Both the position numbers and the translations under genes were made by a program. A DNA stretch of 64,000 nt from Labedella populi (GTDB lineage Bacteria > Actinomycetota > Actinomycetes > Actinomycetales > Microbacteriaceae): assembly GCF_004078655.1 (NCBI RefSeq), contig NZ_RZNC01000002.1:62001-126000 (forward strand), written 5' to 3'. The notes beneath the pieces are model-generated. The model did no database searches and had not been told where the DNA came from. It worked only from the letters and a program-made list of their open reading frames with translations. This document shows positions 1-9,852 of this stretch, piece after piece (the stretch's first letter is position 1; the number at the start of each line of letters is the position of its first letter).

Positions 1-1
1 G

Positions 2-3000
2 CTGCTCGCGGGGCGGTTGAATCGCCAGATCGAGGAGCTCGACGCCGCGGTGCAGACGGTCTCGAACGAGATCGACGTGCTGCAGGACGGCGAGACCGTC
101 GTCCTGCATGACCTCACCGGATCCACGATCGAGATGATCGATCCCTCGTTCACGACCCTCGTGGAGCAGACCGACATCCCGGCCGGCTCGAGCGTCGCCC
201 TCGGTTCCACGACCCTCGCGGTGCTGTCGGTGGACGGGGAGCTCTGGACGACGGACGTGGAGTCGGGCCTGCAGCTCAGCACCGTCGACACCGATCCGAT
301 CCTCGAACTCGGCATCGGGTCCCACGTCGCCGTGTCCTCGACCGGCACCGTGTTCGCGGTCTCCACGGAAGAGCGGGAACTGCATGTGCTGCCGTCGGAC
401 GGCTCGGAGTCGTCGACGCAGAAGCTGCCGCCGCTCGAGGATGTCGAGATCGCCGCCGCCGGAGAGAAGCCCGTCATCTTCGACCGCACCGACAACCGCG
501 TCGTCCGGGGCGACGGTTCGACGGTGGATCTGCCGGGCGAGGGCCTCGTGCTCCAGCAGTCGAGCGCGTCGGACGACGTGGCGCTCGTCGCGACGGGCGA
601 CTCGCTCGTCGCGGTGCCGCTCGAGGGCGACGAAGCCCCCATGGTCGTCGACGCGAAGGTCGCGACCGCGTCCACAGAAGCCACGGACGTCGCGGCGCCG
701 GTCAACCTGTCGGGCTGCTGGCACGGGGCGTGGTCGTCGTCGAGCCGGTACCTCGCCGTCTGCGACGAGACCGAGATCGACCGGCAGGACGTCGAGCCCA
801 CGGCCGACGGGTCGCCGTTGATGTTCCGGGTGAACCGGCAGATCATCGCCCTCAACAACCTCTTCACCGGCGACATCTGGCTCGTCGACGCGAACATGCG
901 ACTCGTGCAGAACTGGGAGGAGGTCACTCCTCCCGAGGAGGACGAGGGCGAGGAAGGCGACGAGAAGGCGTCTCGACAGTCGTTCGAGGACACGATCGCC
1001 GAACGCACCGACACCAACCGCGCCCCGCTCGCCCGCGACGACGACATCGGGGCGCGCCCCGGCCGCTCGACTGTCCTCCCGGTCCTCGACAACGACACCG
1101 ACCCCGACGGTGACGTGCTGACGGTGATCTCGGACACGGGCGTCTCCGAGTCCGACGGAACACTCGAATACATCGGCGGGGGGCGCGCGCTGCAGTTCAC
1201 TCCGGCGGAGTCGAAGACCTCCGGGACGATCTCGCTCCGGTACACGGTCTCGGACGGTCGCTCCGGCGGGGTCTCCACTGCATCACTGTCCATCCGCGTC
1301 GTTCCGTACGAACTCAACGAGGCGCCGGCGGAACAGCGCGTCGCCGCGTCCTCCGTCGAGTCGGGCCAGACCGTCTCGTACAACGTCCTCACGGACTGGC
1401 GCGATCCCGACGGGGACGACATCTACCTGAAGAGCGCCGCCTCCGAGGCGGGAGACCGCGTCCGCTTCTCACCGGACGGCTTCATCACGGTGACCCACTC
1501 GTCCGGACAGCTCGGCGTGCGTGACATCGTCTTCGTCGTCTCGGACGGGACGACCGACGCGACGGGACAGTTCGCGCTCGACGCGAAGCCCGCCGGGTCG
1601 ATGAACCCCGTCGGTACTCCCGATTTCGTGGACACCTTCGCGGGTCAAGCGGTCGAACTCGATGTGCTCGACAACGATGTCTCGCCCTCGGGAGCACCAC
1701 TCGCTCTCGTCGGTGCGGAGGCGCTCACGGGCGGGCTCGGCATCACCCCGAACACCGACACGGGCGTGCTCAACCTCTCGGCCGGCGCCCCGGGGACCTA
1801 CTACGTGAAGTACACGCTCTCCGCGGGCCCGAAGACGAGCGTCGGCCTCGCACGCCTTGACGTCAGGCAGGTTCCGGAGGAGATCGGTCGGCCCATCGCC
1901 GTCCGCGACACGCTCTATCTGCGTCCCAACGAGCCCACGAGCCTCGCGGTGCTGAACAACGACGTGTCGCCATCGGGCTCGGTCCTCGCGGTCCGCTCAC
2001 TCACCGTTCCGGACGACGCCTCGTCCCTCTCGGTCGAACTGCTCGGACAGTCGGTCGTGCGCGTCACCGCGAACGAGGCCGTCGACAGGCAACTGCAGTT
2101 CTCCTACACGCTGTCCGACGGTTCCTACGATGCGACGACGACGGTGACGGTTGTTCCGGTCGCTCCGCTGACGAAGCACCAGGCGCCGATCCTCGAGGAC
2201 GACGTCGTGAAGGTGCGAGCGGGCGACATCACGAGCGTGCCTGTGCTCGACAACGACCTGCATCCCGACAACGCCGTCATGACCGTGGATCAGGACCTCA
2301 CGAAGTCCGCCGAGAAGGGCCTGTCCTTCGTCACGGGCGACCGCGTCCGGTATCAGGCGCCGTCCGAGCCGGGTGTGTACACGGCGACGTATCAGGTGAC
2401 GGACGAGTTCCAGCAGAAGGCCGTCGGCAACGTCCTGTTCACGGTCGTGCCGGTTGATGCGGAGAACAACCTGGCCCCGACCGCCCCCACCCTCACGGCA
2501 CGGGTCTTCGCCGGCGCGGACGTCGAGGTCAAGGTGCCTCTCGACGGACTCGACGGCGACGGCGACTCCGTCGTGTTCGACGGGATAACGGGAGCGCCCC
2601 AGCTCGGTCTCGTCCGCGACGCGACGAGTGACACGTTCGTGTACGAGGCGAACCCCACGCAATTCGGCACCGACACGTTCGAGTACCGCGTGAAGGACGT
2701 CGACGGCGCCACGGCGACCGGGACGATCAAGATCGCGGTCGTCGAACGACCGGCTCAGGACATGTCGCCGATCGCGGTCGACGACCGGATCGAGGTGCGG
2801 CCCGGCCGGATCGTGAGCGTCCCGGTTCTCGCGAACGATTCCGACCCGAACGACTACTCGATCGAACTGACCGAGGACCTCGGCGACGTGCCATCGAACG
2901 TCACCGCGGAGGTCGATGGCGGCACCGTGGAGATCGAGGCTCCGGACGAGGAGACCTCGTTCGCGATCCGCTACACGATCTCGAACGGTCACGGCGGCAC

Positions 3001-5065
3001 CGACAACGCCTACGTGCAGGTGCGCGTCACCGAGGAGGCCCGCATCCAGCCGCCCGGCGTGGAGGACCACGTCGTGGAGGCGAGGGACGTGATCGCGAAG
3101 CGCACGGTCGACATCGATCTGCGGGAGGGGGCGTCGAACCCCGGAGGCCGGGTCCAGGACCTCGTGCCGTCCGTCGAGGGCCCGAACGCCGGCGCGGTCG
3201 AGCTTCTGGAGGACGGCACCGCGCGTGTCACGCTCGGCGACACGCGCACCGCGATCACGTACCGGCTCACCAACGACGTCGACGGGCTCAGCTCCGCCGC
3301 GTTCGTCGTCGTCCCGCCGTTCTCCGACGGCCTTCCTCCCGTCCTCATCGAGGAGGAGCGGATCGTGGAGAAGAACCAGACGAAGACGTGGAGGCTCAGC
3401 GAGATCGCCGAGTCGCCGACGGGCAAGGACATCGCCCTCACCGACCCCGAGAAGGTCTCGAGCAACCGCAGCGACGGCACCCCGAACTACGTCAACGACC
3501 AGACCGTCACCTTCACGCCGGCACCCGACTACCGTGGCCCCGCGTCGCTGACCTTCGAGGTCTCGGATGGCACGGCACTCGGTGTGTCTCTGCTGACGAT
3601 GCCCATCACGGTGGGTGACCCCGAGATGAAGGACGAAGCGCCCACCTTCACGAACCCGACGCTGTCCATCGAGGCCGACGGTACGCCGTTCCCGATCGAC
3701 CTGCGCGAATCCGCCGCCCACCCGAACGCCGATGTCCTCCGCTCCTTGAGCTTCGGATCGCTCGGCCAGCCGACGGGCGGGATCCAGGCGACGCTGTCGG
3801 GCTCGACACTCACCGCGAGCGCACCGTTCGGCGTGCAGCCCGGGACGTCGACCTCGATCCCCGTCACGGTCACCTACCGGGAGTTCGAGGTGACCGGTCA
3901 GATCAACATCCGTGTCGTCGCCTCCTCCCGGCCCCTCCCGCTCGCGTACGACGACGCGTCGCCCGATGCGCGGAAGAACAGCACCGTCACCGTCCCGGTG
4001 ATCGACAACGACTTCAATCCGTTCCCCGACCAGGACCTCACGATCACCGCCGTGGCCGTCGAATCCGGCCAGGCGACGGCGTCGATCAGCGGACGGAACG
4101 TCGTCATCCAGACGGGAACGCCGAAGAGCCAGTCCATCAGCGTCATTTACACGATCCAGGACGCCACGAAGGACCCCTCCCGCACGTCGCAAGGCCGCGC
4201 CTCTGTGACCGTCACGGACGTGCCCGACGCGCCGCCGGCTCCGGCGTTGAACGCGAGCGACCGGAACATCACGGTTTCGGTGAATCCGACGCCGGCGAAC
4301 AACGGCTCGGAGGTCACCGGCTACACCGTCACGCGCAACGACGGCACCGTCCGGACCGATTGTTCACCGGGCGTCCCGTGCAGCTTCGCCGGTACGAACG
4401 GCACGACCTACAGCTTCACCGTCACCGCCACGAACGGCGTCGGCGAGAGCGCCGCCTCGGCGTCCGCGAGCGAGACCGCGTACGGCACCCCGAGCGCCCC
4501 GACCAACCCGCGCATCTCGAAGAACAAGGAGTACGCGGACAGCGCGTTCTCGATGACGTGGGGGGCCCCGAGCGACAACGGCGGCCGCGTCGATTCCTAC
4601 AACTGGGAGTTCAGCGGGGGCGGGAACGGCAGTACGGGCGGCACGAGCGCGACGAGTCGCACTGTCGGTCAGGGGAGCTACGACTTCCGCGTCCAGGCAT
4701 GCTCGCCCGCCGGGTGTGGGCCGTGGGCGACGTCGAACCGTGTTGCGCTCGACAACAAGCCGGAAGCCACGCTGACCGTGTCACGAGGTGCGAAGAATCC
4801 GAAGTCCTCAACGGGCTACTTCTACCACGTCGAAGCGCGGAACTTCGTTGATGCACGGGGCGCCCAATTCGACGCCACCTGCTACGGGCCCGGCGAACGC
4901 GGTGAGCCCTGGCAGATCACGACGGGGCAGAACTCAGCCGACGGCCTGTTGTACTTCGACGCGAATGGCAATTATTCGGGCGATCTTCATTGCTACAACG
5001 GCTACAAGGGGCAACCCAAGTACGTCGTCATCAACGACGTCGAATCCAACAGAACAGATTGGTAG
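2..5065 (+). CDS. Giant Ig-like/FN3 repeat surface protein, module A (5' partial)
   Basis: The frame is open to the window edge. Residues read from position 2 already align with about residue 75 of the paralogue at 13529-19408, so the TTG at 17 is not the true start, and the N-terminal anchor lies upstream. The first ~330 residues look like a beta-propeller, with a Cys pair (GCW...AVC) that the paralogue shares. About eleven Ig/cadherin-like repeats follow, recognised by motifs such as VLDNDTDPDGD and VPVLDNDLHPD, then two fibronectin type III domains (about residues 1400-1575) and a Cys-containing tail. There is no LPxTG motif and no C-terminal membrane segment. Stop lies 5 nt before the MoxR start. 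By family it should be a membrane-anchored extracellular protein; a role in adhesion or wall binding is inference. Confidence 0.85.
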   Translation: MLAGRLNRQIEELDAAVQTVSNEIDVLQDGETVVLHDLTGSTIEMIDPSFTTLVEQTDIPAGSSVALGSTTLAVLSVDGELWTTDVESGLQLSTVDTDPILELGIGSHVAVSSTGTVFAVSTEERELHVLPSDGSESSTQKLPPLEDVEIAAAGEKPVIFDRTDNRVVRGDGSTVDLPGEGLVLQQSSASDDVALVATGDSLVAVPLEGDEAPMVVDAKVATASTEATDVAAPVNLSGCWHGAWSSSSRYLAVCDETEIDRQDVEPTADGSPLMFRVNRQIIALNNLFTGDIWLVDANMRLVQNWEEVTPPEEDEGEEGDEKASRQSFEDTIAERTDTNRAPLARDDDIGARPGRSTVLPVLDNDTDPDGDVLTVISDTGVSESDGTLEYIGGGRALQFTPAESKTSGTISLRYTVSDGRSGGVSTASLSIRVVPYELNEAPAEQRVAASSVESGQTVSYNVLTDWRDPDGDDIYLKSAASEAGDRVRFSPDGFITVTHSSGQLGVRDIVFVVSDGTTDATGQFALDAKPAGSMNPVGTPDFVDTFAGQAVELDVLDNDVSPSGAPLALVGAEALTGGLGITPNTDTGVLNLSAGAPGTYYVKYTLSAGPKTSVGLARLDVRQVPEEIGRPIAVRDTLYLRPNEPTSLAVLNNDVSPSGSVLAVRSLTVPDDASSLSVELLGQSVVRVTANEAVDRQLQFSYTLSDGSYDATTTVTVVPVAPLTKHQAPILEDDVVKVRAGDITSVPVLDNDLHPDNAVMTVDQDLTKSAEKGLSFVTGDRVRYQAPSEPGVYTATYQVTDEFQQKAVGNVLFTVVPVDAENNLAPTAPTLTARVFAGADVEVKVPLDGLDGDGDSVVFDGITGAPQLGLVRDATSDTFVYEANPTQFGTDTFEYRVKDVDGATATGTIKIAVVERPAQDMSPIAVDDRIEVRPGRIVSVPVLANDSDPNDYSIELTEDLGDVPSNVTAEVDGGTVEIEAPDEETSFAIRYTISNGHGGTDNAYVQVRVTEEARIQPPGVEDHVVEARDVIAKRTVDIDLREGASNPGGRVQDLVPSVEGPNAGAVELLEDGTARVTLGDTRTAITYRLTNDVDGLSSAAFVVVPPFSDGLPPVLIEEERIVEKNQTKTWRLSEIAESPTGKDIALTDPEKVSSNRSDGTPNYVNDQTVTFTPAPDYRGPASLTFEVSDGTALGVSLLTMPITVGDPEMKDEAPTFTNPTLSIEADGTPFPIDLRESAAHPNADVLRSLSFGSLGQPTGGIQATLSGSTLTASAPFGVQPGTSTSIPVTVTYREFEVTGQINIRVVASSRPLPLAYDDASPDARKNSTVTVPVIDNDFNPFPDQDLTITAVAVESGQATASISGRNVVIQTGTPKSQSISVIYTIQDATKDPSRTSQGRASVTVTDVPDAPPAPALNASDRNITVSVNPTPANNGSEVTGYTVTRNDGTVRTDCSPGVPCSFAGTNGTTYSFTVTATNGVGESAASASASETAYGTPSAPTNPRISKNKEYADSAFSMTWGAPSDNGGRVDSYNWEFSGGGNGSTGGTSATSRTVGQGSYDFRVQACSPAGCGPWATSNRVALDNKPEATLTVSRGAKNPKSSTGYFYHVEARNFVDARGAQFDATCYGPGERGEPWQITTGQNSADGLLYFDANGNYSGDLHCYNGYKGQPKYVVINDVESNRTDW

Positions 5066-5070
5066 GTCCA

Positions 5071-6039
5071 GTGCCCGTCACGACCGAACAGGCCGCGTGG
5101 TTCCGCGACGCCTTCACGAGCCTCGTCGACAACGTCGACAAAGCGATCCTCGGCAAGCAGGACGTCATCCGACTCGTCGTCGCCGCGATGGTGAGCGAGG
5201 GCCACGTGCTGCTCGAGGACTACCCAGGGACGGGGAAGACGGTCCTCGCGAAGGCACTCGCCAACACGCTCGACGGTGCCCACTCGCGCATCCAGTTCAC
5301 GCCGGACCTGCTGCCTTCCGACGTGACGGGTGTCACGATCTACAACCAGAACACGCGTGAATTCGAGTTCCACAAGGGCCCGATCTTCTCGCAGATCGTC
5401 CTCGCCGACGAGATCAACCGCGCGTCGCCCAAGACGCAGTCGGCCCTCCTCGAGGTCATGGAGGAAGGCCTTGTGACGGTCGACGGCGAGGCGCACACGG
5501 TCGGTCGACCGTTCATGGTGATCGCGACGCAGAACCCGGTCGAGCAGGCCGGCACGTACAAGCTCCCCGAGGCGCAGCTCGACCGGTTCCTCGTGAAGAC
5601 GTCGCTCGGTTACCCCGACCGGGAGACGAGCGTCGATCTGCTGATGGACGCCGCGAACCGTGCCCGGGCATCGCGAGTCTCGGCCATCATCGGGGTCGAC
5701 GCCGTCAACGCGATGATCCAGCTCGCCTCCGAGGTGCACGTGGAGCGCGCCGTGATGGAGTACATCACCGACCTCTTGCAGGGCACCCGCGAGGACGAGG
5801 ACGCCGCCCTCGGGGTGAGCATGCGCGGAGGACTCGCGCTCGCGCGTATCGCGAAGACGTGGGCGCTCTCGCAGGGGCGCCTCTACGTCACTCCGGACGA
5901 CGTGCGCGACCTGGCGCCCCACGTCCTCGCCCACCGGATCATCGTCGACGCCGAAGCGGAGTTCGCGGGGACCACCGCGGTCGACATCGTGACGCGCGTG
6001 ATCGCACGGGTCGCTCCGCCGGCCGCGCGGGCGGCCTAG
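5071..6039 (+). CDS. MoxR-family AAA+ ATPase, module A
   Basis: This is a 322-residue cytoplasmic AAA+ ATPase. Walker A is PGTGKT with Lys56, Walker B is LADEIN (Asp113-Glu114), and the sensor region ATQNPVEQAGTY and arginine-finger region PEAQLDRF are intact, so it should hydrolyse ATP. The GTG at 5071 is chosen because the protein then starts like the module B copy (V/M-x-x-T-x-EQA-x-WF), and both are exactly 322 residues. MoxR proteins are known chaperone-like partners of DUF58/VWA proteins, and the DUF58 gene follows 7 nt downstream. The substrate is unknown; the neighbouring DUF58/TgpA proteins are the obvious candidates. Confidence 0.93.
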   Translation: MPVTTEQAAWFRDAFTSLVDNVDKAILGKQDVIRLVVAAMVSEGHVLLEDYPGTGKTVLAKALANTLDGAHSRIQFTPDLLPSDVTGVTIYNQNTREFEFHKGPIFSQIVLADEINRASPKTQSALLEVMEEGLVTVDGEAHTVGRPFMVIATQNPVEQAGTYKLPEAQLDRFLVKTSLGYPDRETSVDLLMDAANRARASRVSAIIGVDAVNAMIQLASEVHVERAVMEYITDLLQGTREDEDAALGVSMRGGLALARIAKTWALSQGRLYVTPDDVRDLAPHVLAHRIIVDAEAEFAGTTAVDIVTRVIARVAPPAARAA

Positions 6040-6046
6040 GCGACGG

Positions 6047-7309
6047 ATGACGGCCACGACGACCGGGACGTTCGGCCCGGAGACGAGACCCACGGGGGTC
6101 GCGGCGATCCGGCGTGCGCTCGCGGCCGCGATCCGACCGGTCGTTCGGGCGCTCGGCCCGATCGTCGGCGTCGTGACGACGACGGGTTGGCTCGTCGTCG
6201 TGGCCGCCGTCCTCCTCCTCGCCGCGGGACTCGTGTGGTCGTGGTCGGAACTGCTCGTCGTCGCCTTCGCGGCCGTCGGTGCCGTCGTCGTCGCGATCGT
6301 GACCGTGCTCGGGCGCACGAGTTTCCGGGTCGACGTGACCCTCAGCCCGACGCGGGTGGTCGTGGGGGAGCGCGCGATCGGTCGTGTCGAGATCACGAAC
6401 GTCGGTTCGCGCCGGACCTCCGCCACGCGCCTCGAGCTCCCGGTCGGTGAGGGACTCGCGGTGTTCGCGATCCCCGGTCTCGCCCCCGAGTCGTCGACCG
6501 ACGAGCTCTTCGCCGTCCCCACTCATCGCCGCGCGGTCATCGACGCCGGACCGGCCGTGACGGTGCGCGGCGACCAGCTCGGCCTCTTCCGCCGCACCGT
6601 GTCGTGGACGGACCCCATCGAGCTCTTCGTGCATCCCGTGACCACCCGACTGCAGCCGAGCGCCGCCGGTCTCGTGCGCGACCTCGAGGGGCAGACGACG
6701 CAGAAGATCACCAACAGCGACATGGCGTTCCATGCGCTCCGCGAGTACGTCGTCGGCGACGACGTCCGCAACGTCCACTGGCGCAGTTCCGCCCGGACCG
6801 GTCAACTGATGGTGCGGCAGTTCGAGGAGACGCGCCGTTCCCAGTTGACCATCCTCCACACCTCCGACGAGCGCTACTACACGGCGTTCGACGAGTTCGA
6901 GCTCGCGGTCTCGGTGACCGCGTCGGTCGCGACGCAAGTCATCCGGGAAGCGACAGCGATCGATGTCGTCACGGAGGACCGGCGCTTGCGCACCCATACG
7001 GGTGGCGCCCTCCTCGACGATACCTGCCGGATCGACGTCGTCCGCGGCGCGTCGTCGAGCCCGCGCGACTTCGCGCGGGACGCGACGGCGATGCTGCCGG
7101 CACCGAGCGTCGCGGTCATCGTCGCGGGTGGACTCATGACGGCCGCCGACTTCCGAGCGATCGAGAAGTTCTTCCCGTCCGAGACGCGCGTCATCGCGCT
7201 CCGCATCGCTCTCGGGGAGAATCCGAAGGTGCAGATCGCCGGCGGGCTCCAGATCTTCACGGTCGGGGCCCTCCGCGACCTGCCACGCGTTCTCGCGAGG
7301 GCCTCGTGA
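6047..7309 (+). CDS. DUF58 domain membrane protein, module A
   Basis: 420 residues. N-terminal cytoplasmic segment, then two membrane segments (about residues 48-66 and 70-88), then a beta-rich region and the DUF58 core. The family signature is HWRSSARTGQLMVRQFE at about residues 245-261. The MIDAS motif DxSxS of VWA domains is not visible after it (the equivalent stretch reads LTILHTSDE), so metal-dependent adhesion is doubtful. DUF58 proteins are usually co-encoded with MoxR and transglutaminase-like proteins and are thought to form an envelope complex. Stop overlaps the next start (GTGA), implying coupled translation. Confidence 0.9.
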   Translation: MTATTTGTFGPETRPTGVAAIRRALAAAIRPVVRALGPIVGVVTTTGWLVVVAAVLLLAAGLVWSWSELLVVAFAAVGAVVVAIVTVLGRTSFRVDVTLSPTRVVVGERAIGRVEITNVGSRRTSATRLELPVGEGLAVFAIPGLAPESSTDELFAVPTHRRAVIDAGPAVTVRGDQLGLFRRTVSWTDPIELFVHPVTTRLQPSAAGLVRDLEGQTTQKITNSDMAFHALREYVVGDDVRNVHWRSSARTGQLMVRQFEETRRSQLTILHTSDERYYTAFDEFELAVSVTASVATQVIREATAIDVVTEDRRLRTHTGGALLDDTCRIDVVRGASSSPRDFARDATAMLPAPSVAVIVAGGLMTAADFRAIEKFFPSETRVIALRIALGENPKVQIAGGLQIFTVGALRDLPRVLARAS

Positions 7310-9852
7310 GCGGTCCGGGCACGAACGGCACCCCGGAAGCGAGCGGCGTCACGGCGACCGGGTTGCGCGCGGGTCTCGCCGACACGGCCACGGCGACGCG
7401 ACGGCGCGCCCGCCGCACGGTGTCGCGACCGACACGGGGTTGGCGCGTCCCGACATCGGGCCTCGCCGCGAGCGCCGATCGTCGCTCGCTCGTCGACCTC
7501 GCGGTCGTCTCGCTCCTCCTCGTCATCGGACTGCTCGGCTTCGCCCCGGTCCTCGTCGGCGGCTGGTTCCTCGTCGCCGCCGTCGTCGGTCTCGTCGTGG
7601 GGATCGCCGCCGGCTGGCTCTCTCGACTGCTCGGTCTCTCCGCGATCCTCACGGCGCTGCTCGCGCTCGTGCTCTACTTCCTGCTCGGGACGCCTGCCGC
7701 GATCCCCGGCCAGGCGATACTCGGTGTGCTGCCCTCGCTCGGTTCTCTGCGCGGGCTCGCGCTCGGCGCCGTCCTCGGGTGGGCCGACGTCCTGACGCTC
7801 TCAGCCCCCGCCGCCGCGCCCGATTACCTCCTGGCGCTGCCGTATGTGAGCGGGTGGCTCACCGGCCTCGTCACCGCGGTCCTCGCGTTGCGCTGGCTTC
7901 CGCGCGGCAGTCGCTCCCTCGGCCGCGTCGCCGTCCTCCTCATCGCGCCGGTCGTGCTCTACGTCGTGACGGTCGTGTTCGGCACCCACGCCCCCTTCCT
8001 CGCCGCGCTGCGCGGGACGGCGTTCGCGGTCGTGGCCCTCGTCTGGCTCGGTTGGCGCAACCCCTTCGGCCGCAACGCGAGCATGCAGGACCGCAGCACC
8101 CTCGCCCGGCGGAAGCTCATCGGCACCGCGGTCGTCGTGGCGGGGGCCGTCGCCGCGGGTACCATCGGCGGTGTGGCGACGGAGGCGCCGCTCGCGTCGT
8201 CGCGCTTCGTGCTCCGGGACGTCGTCCAGCCGCCCGTCGACCCGGTCGACTATCCGAGCCCGCTCGCGGGCTTCCGCAACTACACGGCCGACCTTGACGA
8301 GACGATCCTCTTCACGGTCGACGGACTGGTCCCGGGCGACCAGATGCGTCTCGCCACGATGGACGCATACACGGGTCGGTTGTGGGACGTCGCAGGCGCC
8401 GACGTCGCGACGAACGGATCGGGGTCGTTCCGGCTCGTCGGCGGGGAGTTCCCGGAACCGGACCTGTTCACGCGCGCCGATACCCGCTCCCTCGACGTCA
8501 CGGTGCAGGGCTATTCGGGCGTGTGGCTACCCGGAGTGGGCGCCCCAGTGCACCTCGCGATCGAGGGAGCGGACACGGAGCGGTCCGAGAGCGTGCGCTT
8601 CAACGCCGCGACGTCGACGACGGTCCTCATGTCGCGCTTGTCCGAGGGCGACGCCTACACCCTCTCGAGCGCGACGCAAGCGGTGCCGTCCGACGAGGCG
8701 CTCCAATCCGTGCAGCCCGCCCAACTCTCGATGCCGCCGATCGTGGACAGTCCCGACGTCGTGACCGCCAAGATGGCGGAGTACGTCGCGGACGCGCGCA
8801 CCCCGATCGAGCAGGTCCGCGCGATCGAGACGGCCCTCCACACCAACGGCTTCCTGAGTCACGGTCTCGCCTCGGACAGTGTGCCCTCGCGCGCCGGCCA
8901 CGGAGCCGACCGGATCGAGGAGCTCTTCACCCGCAACCAGATGATCGGCGACGAGGAGCAGTTCGCCGCGGCGATGGCGCTCATGGTGCGTCAACTCGGC
9001 TTCCCCGCCCGAGTCGTCATGGGTTTCGCCCCCGAGAACGTCGTCGAGGGCCAGCCGACGGACGTCTTCGGCGGCGACGTCACAGCGTGGGTCGAGGTGC
9101 CGTTCGCGGGCGTCGGATGGATCCCGTTCTACCCGACACCGGATGAGACGGAGATCCCGCAGGACCAGAACCCGAAACCGCAGACCGAGCCCCAACCGCA
9201 GGTCCGCCAGCCTCCGCGCGTCGAGAAGAAGCAGGAGGACCTGCTGACCTCCGTCGACACCGAGGACGGCGAGGACGAGGAGAAGGACGAGCAGTTCGTC
9301 CTCCCCGCCTGGGTCGTCTACGCCGCCATCGGGATCTCGGCGCCGTTCCTCCTCCTGGGACTCTGGATGCTCGTCGTGGCGCTCATCAAGGCGGCGAGGC
9401 GACGACGACGGCGTCGTGTACCGGAGGGGCACCGACGCGCCGTGGGCGCGTGGGACGAGCTCATCGACGGCCACCGCGAACTCGGTTTCGCCCTCCCCGT
9501 CAACCAGACGCGTATCGCGACGGCGTCGAGCTTCGCCGCTCAACGGTCCCGGCGGGCCTCGGACGCCGGAACCGCGACCGACCCTGCGGTCGCCCGGTCG
9601 CTCCACGACCTCGCGACGCGTGCGGACGCTGCGGTCTTCGCAGGAGGGGAGACGGAGAACGACGAGGTCGAGGGACTGTGGCAGGCGGCACGCCGCGAGG
9701 TCAGGGCGGCCGGCCGCGGCGTAGGCTGGTGGAGGCGACTGCGCAGTCGCCTCCGCGTCAGCCGCTCGCGACGAGCCCGTGAGCGCCGACCGGTCACCGA
9801 CGGATCATCACGGAGGGGAGCGACGCGCCGTGTCGCAGTCAGAAGCTCCTGA
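7306..9852 (+). CDS. TgpA-like membrane protein with degenerate transglutaminase domain, module A
   Basis: 848 residues from the GTG overlapping the DUF58 stop. Six or more hydrophobic segments lie within about residues 60-300, then an extracellular transglutaminase-like domain (about 480-615), an acidic linker, one membrane segment (about 665-690) and a basic cytoplasmic tail. The fold is recognisable from GFPARVVMGF, but the three catalytic positions are replaced: Cys by Glu550 (GDEEQF), His by Thr593 (DVTAWVEV) and Asp by Tyr609 (WIPFYPTP). It is therefore predicted not to be an active transglutaminase or protease. Overlaps the FHA gene by 23 nt. Confidence 0.88.
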   Translation: MSGPGTNGTPEASGVTATGLRAGLADTATATRRRARRTVSRPTRGWRVPTSGLAASADRRSLVDLAVVSLLLVIGLLGFAPVLVGGWFLVAAVVGLVVGIAAGWLSRLLGLSAILTALLALVLYFLLGTPAAIPGQAILGVLPSLGSLRGLALGAVLGWADVLTLSAPAAAPDYLLALPYVSGWLTGLVTAVLALRWLPRGSRSLGRVAVLLIAPVVLYVVTVVFGTHAPFLAALRGTAFAVVALVWLGWRNPFGRNASMQDRSTLARRKLIGTAVVVAGAVAAGTIGGVATEAPLASSRFVLRDVVQPPVDPVDYPSPLAGFRNYTADLDETILFTVDGLVPGDQMRLATMDAYTGRLWDVAGADVATNGSGSFRLVGGEFPEPDLFTRADTRSLDVTVQGYSGVWLPGVGAPVHLAIEGADTERSESVRFNAATSTTVLMSRLSEGDAYTLSSATQAVPSDEALQSVQPAQLSMPPIVDSPDVVTAKMAEYVADARTPIEQVRAIETALHTNGFLSHGLASDSVPSRAGHGADRIEELFTRNQMIGDEEQFAAAMALMVRQLGFPARVVMGFAPENVVEGQPTDVFGGDVTAWVEVPFAGVGWIPFYPTPDETEIPQDQNPKPQTEPQPQVRQPPRVEKKQEDLLTSVDTEDGEDEEKDEQFVLPAWVVYAAIGISAPFLLLGLWMLVVALIKAARRRRRRRVPEGHRRAVGAWDELIDGHRELGFALPVNQTRIATASSFAAQRSRRASDAGTATDPAVARSLHDLATRADAAVFAGGETENDEVEGLWQAARREVRAAGRGVGWWRRLRSRLRVSRSRRARERRPVTDGSSRRGATRRVAVRSS

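Noticed and set aside
1997-4192. 731-codon minus-strand frame opposite the module A surface protein
   Set aside because: Antisense to an Ig-repeat region with strong third-position GC bias; no domain, no ribosome site.
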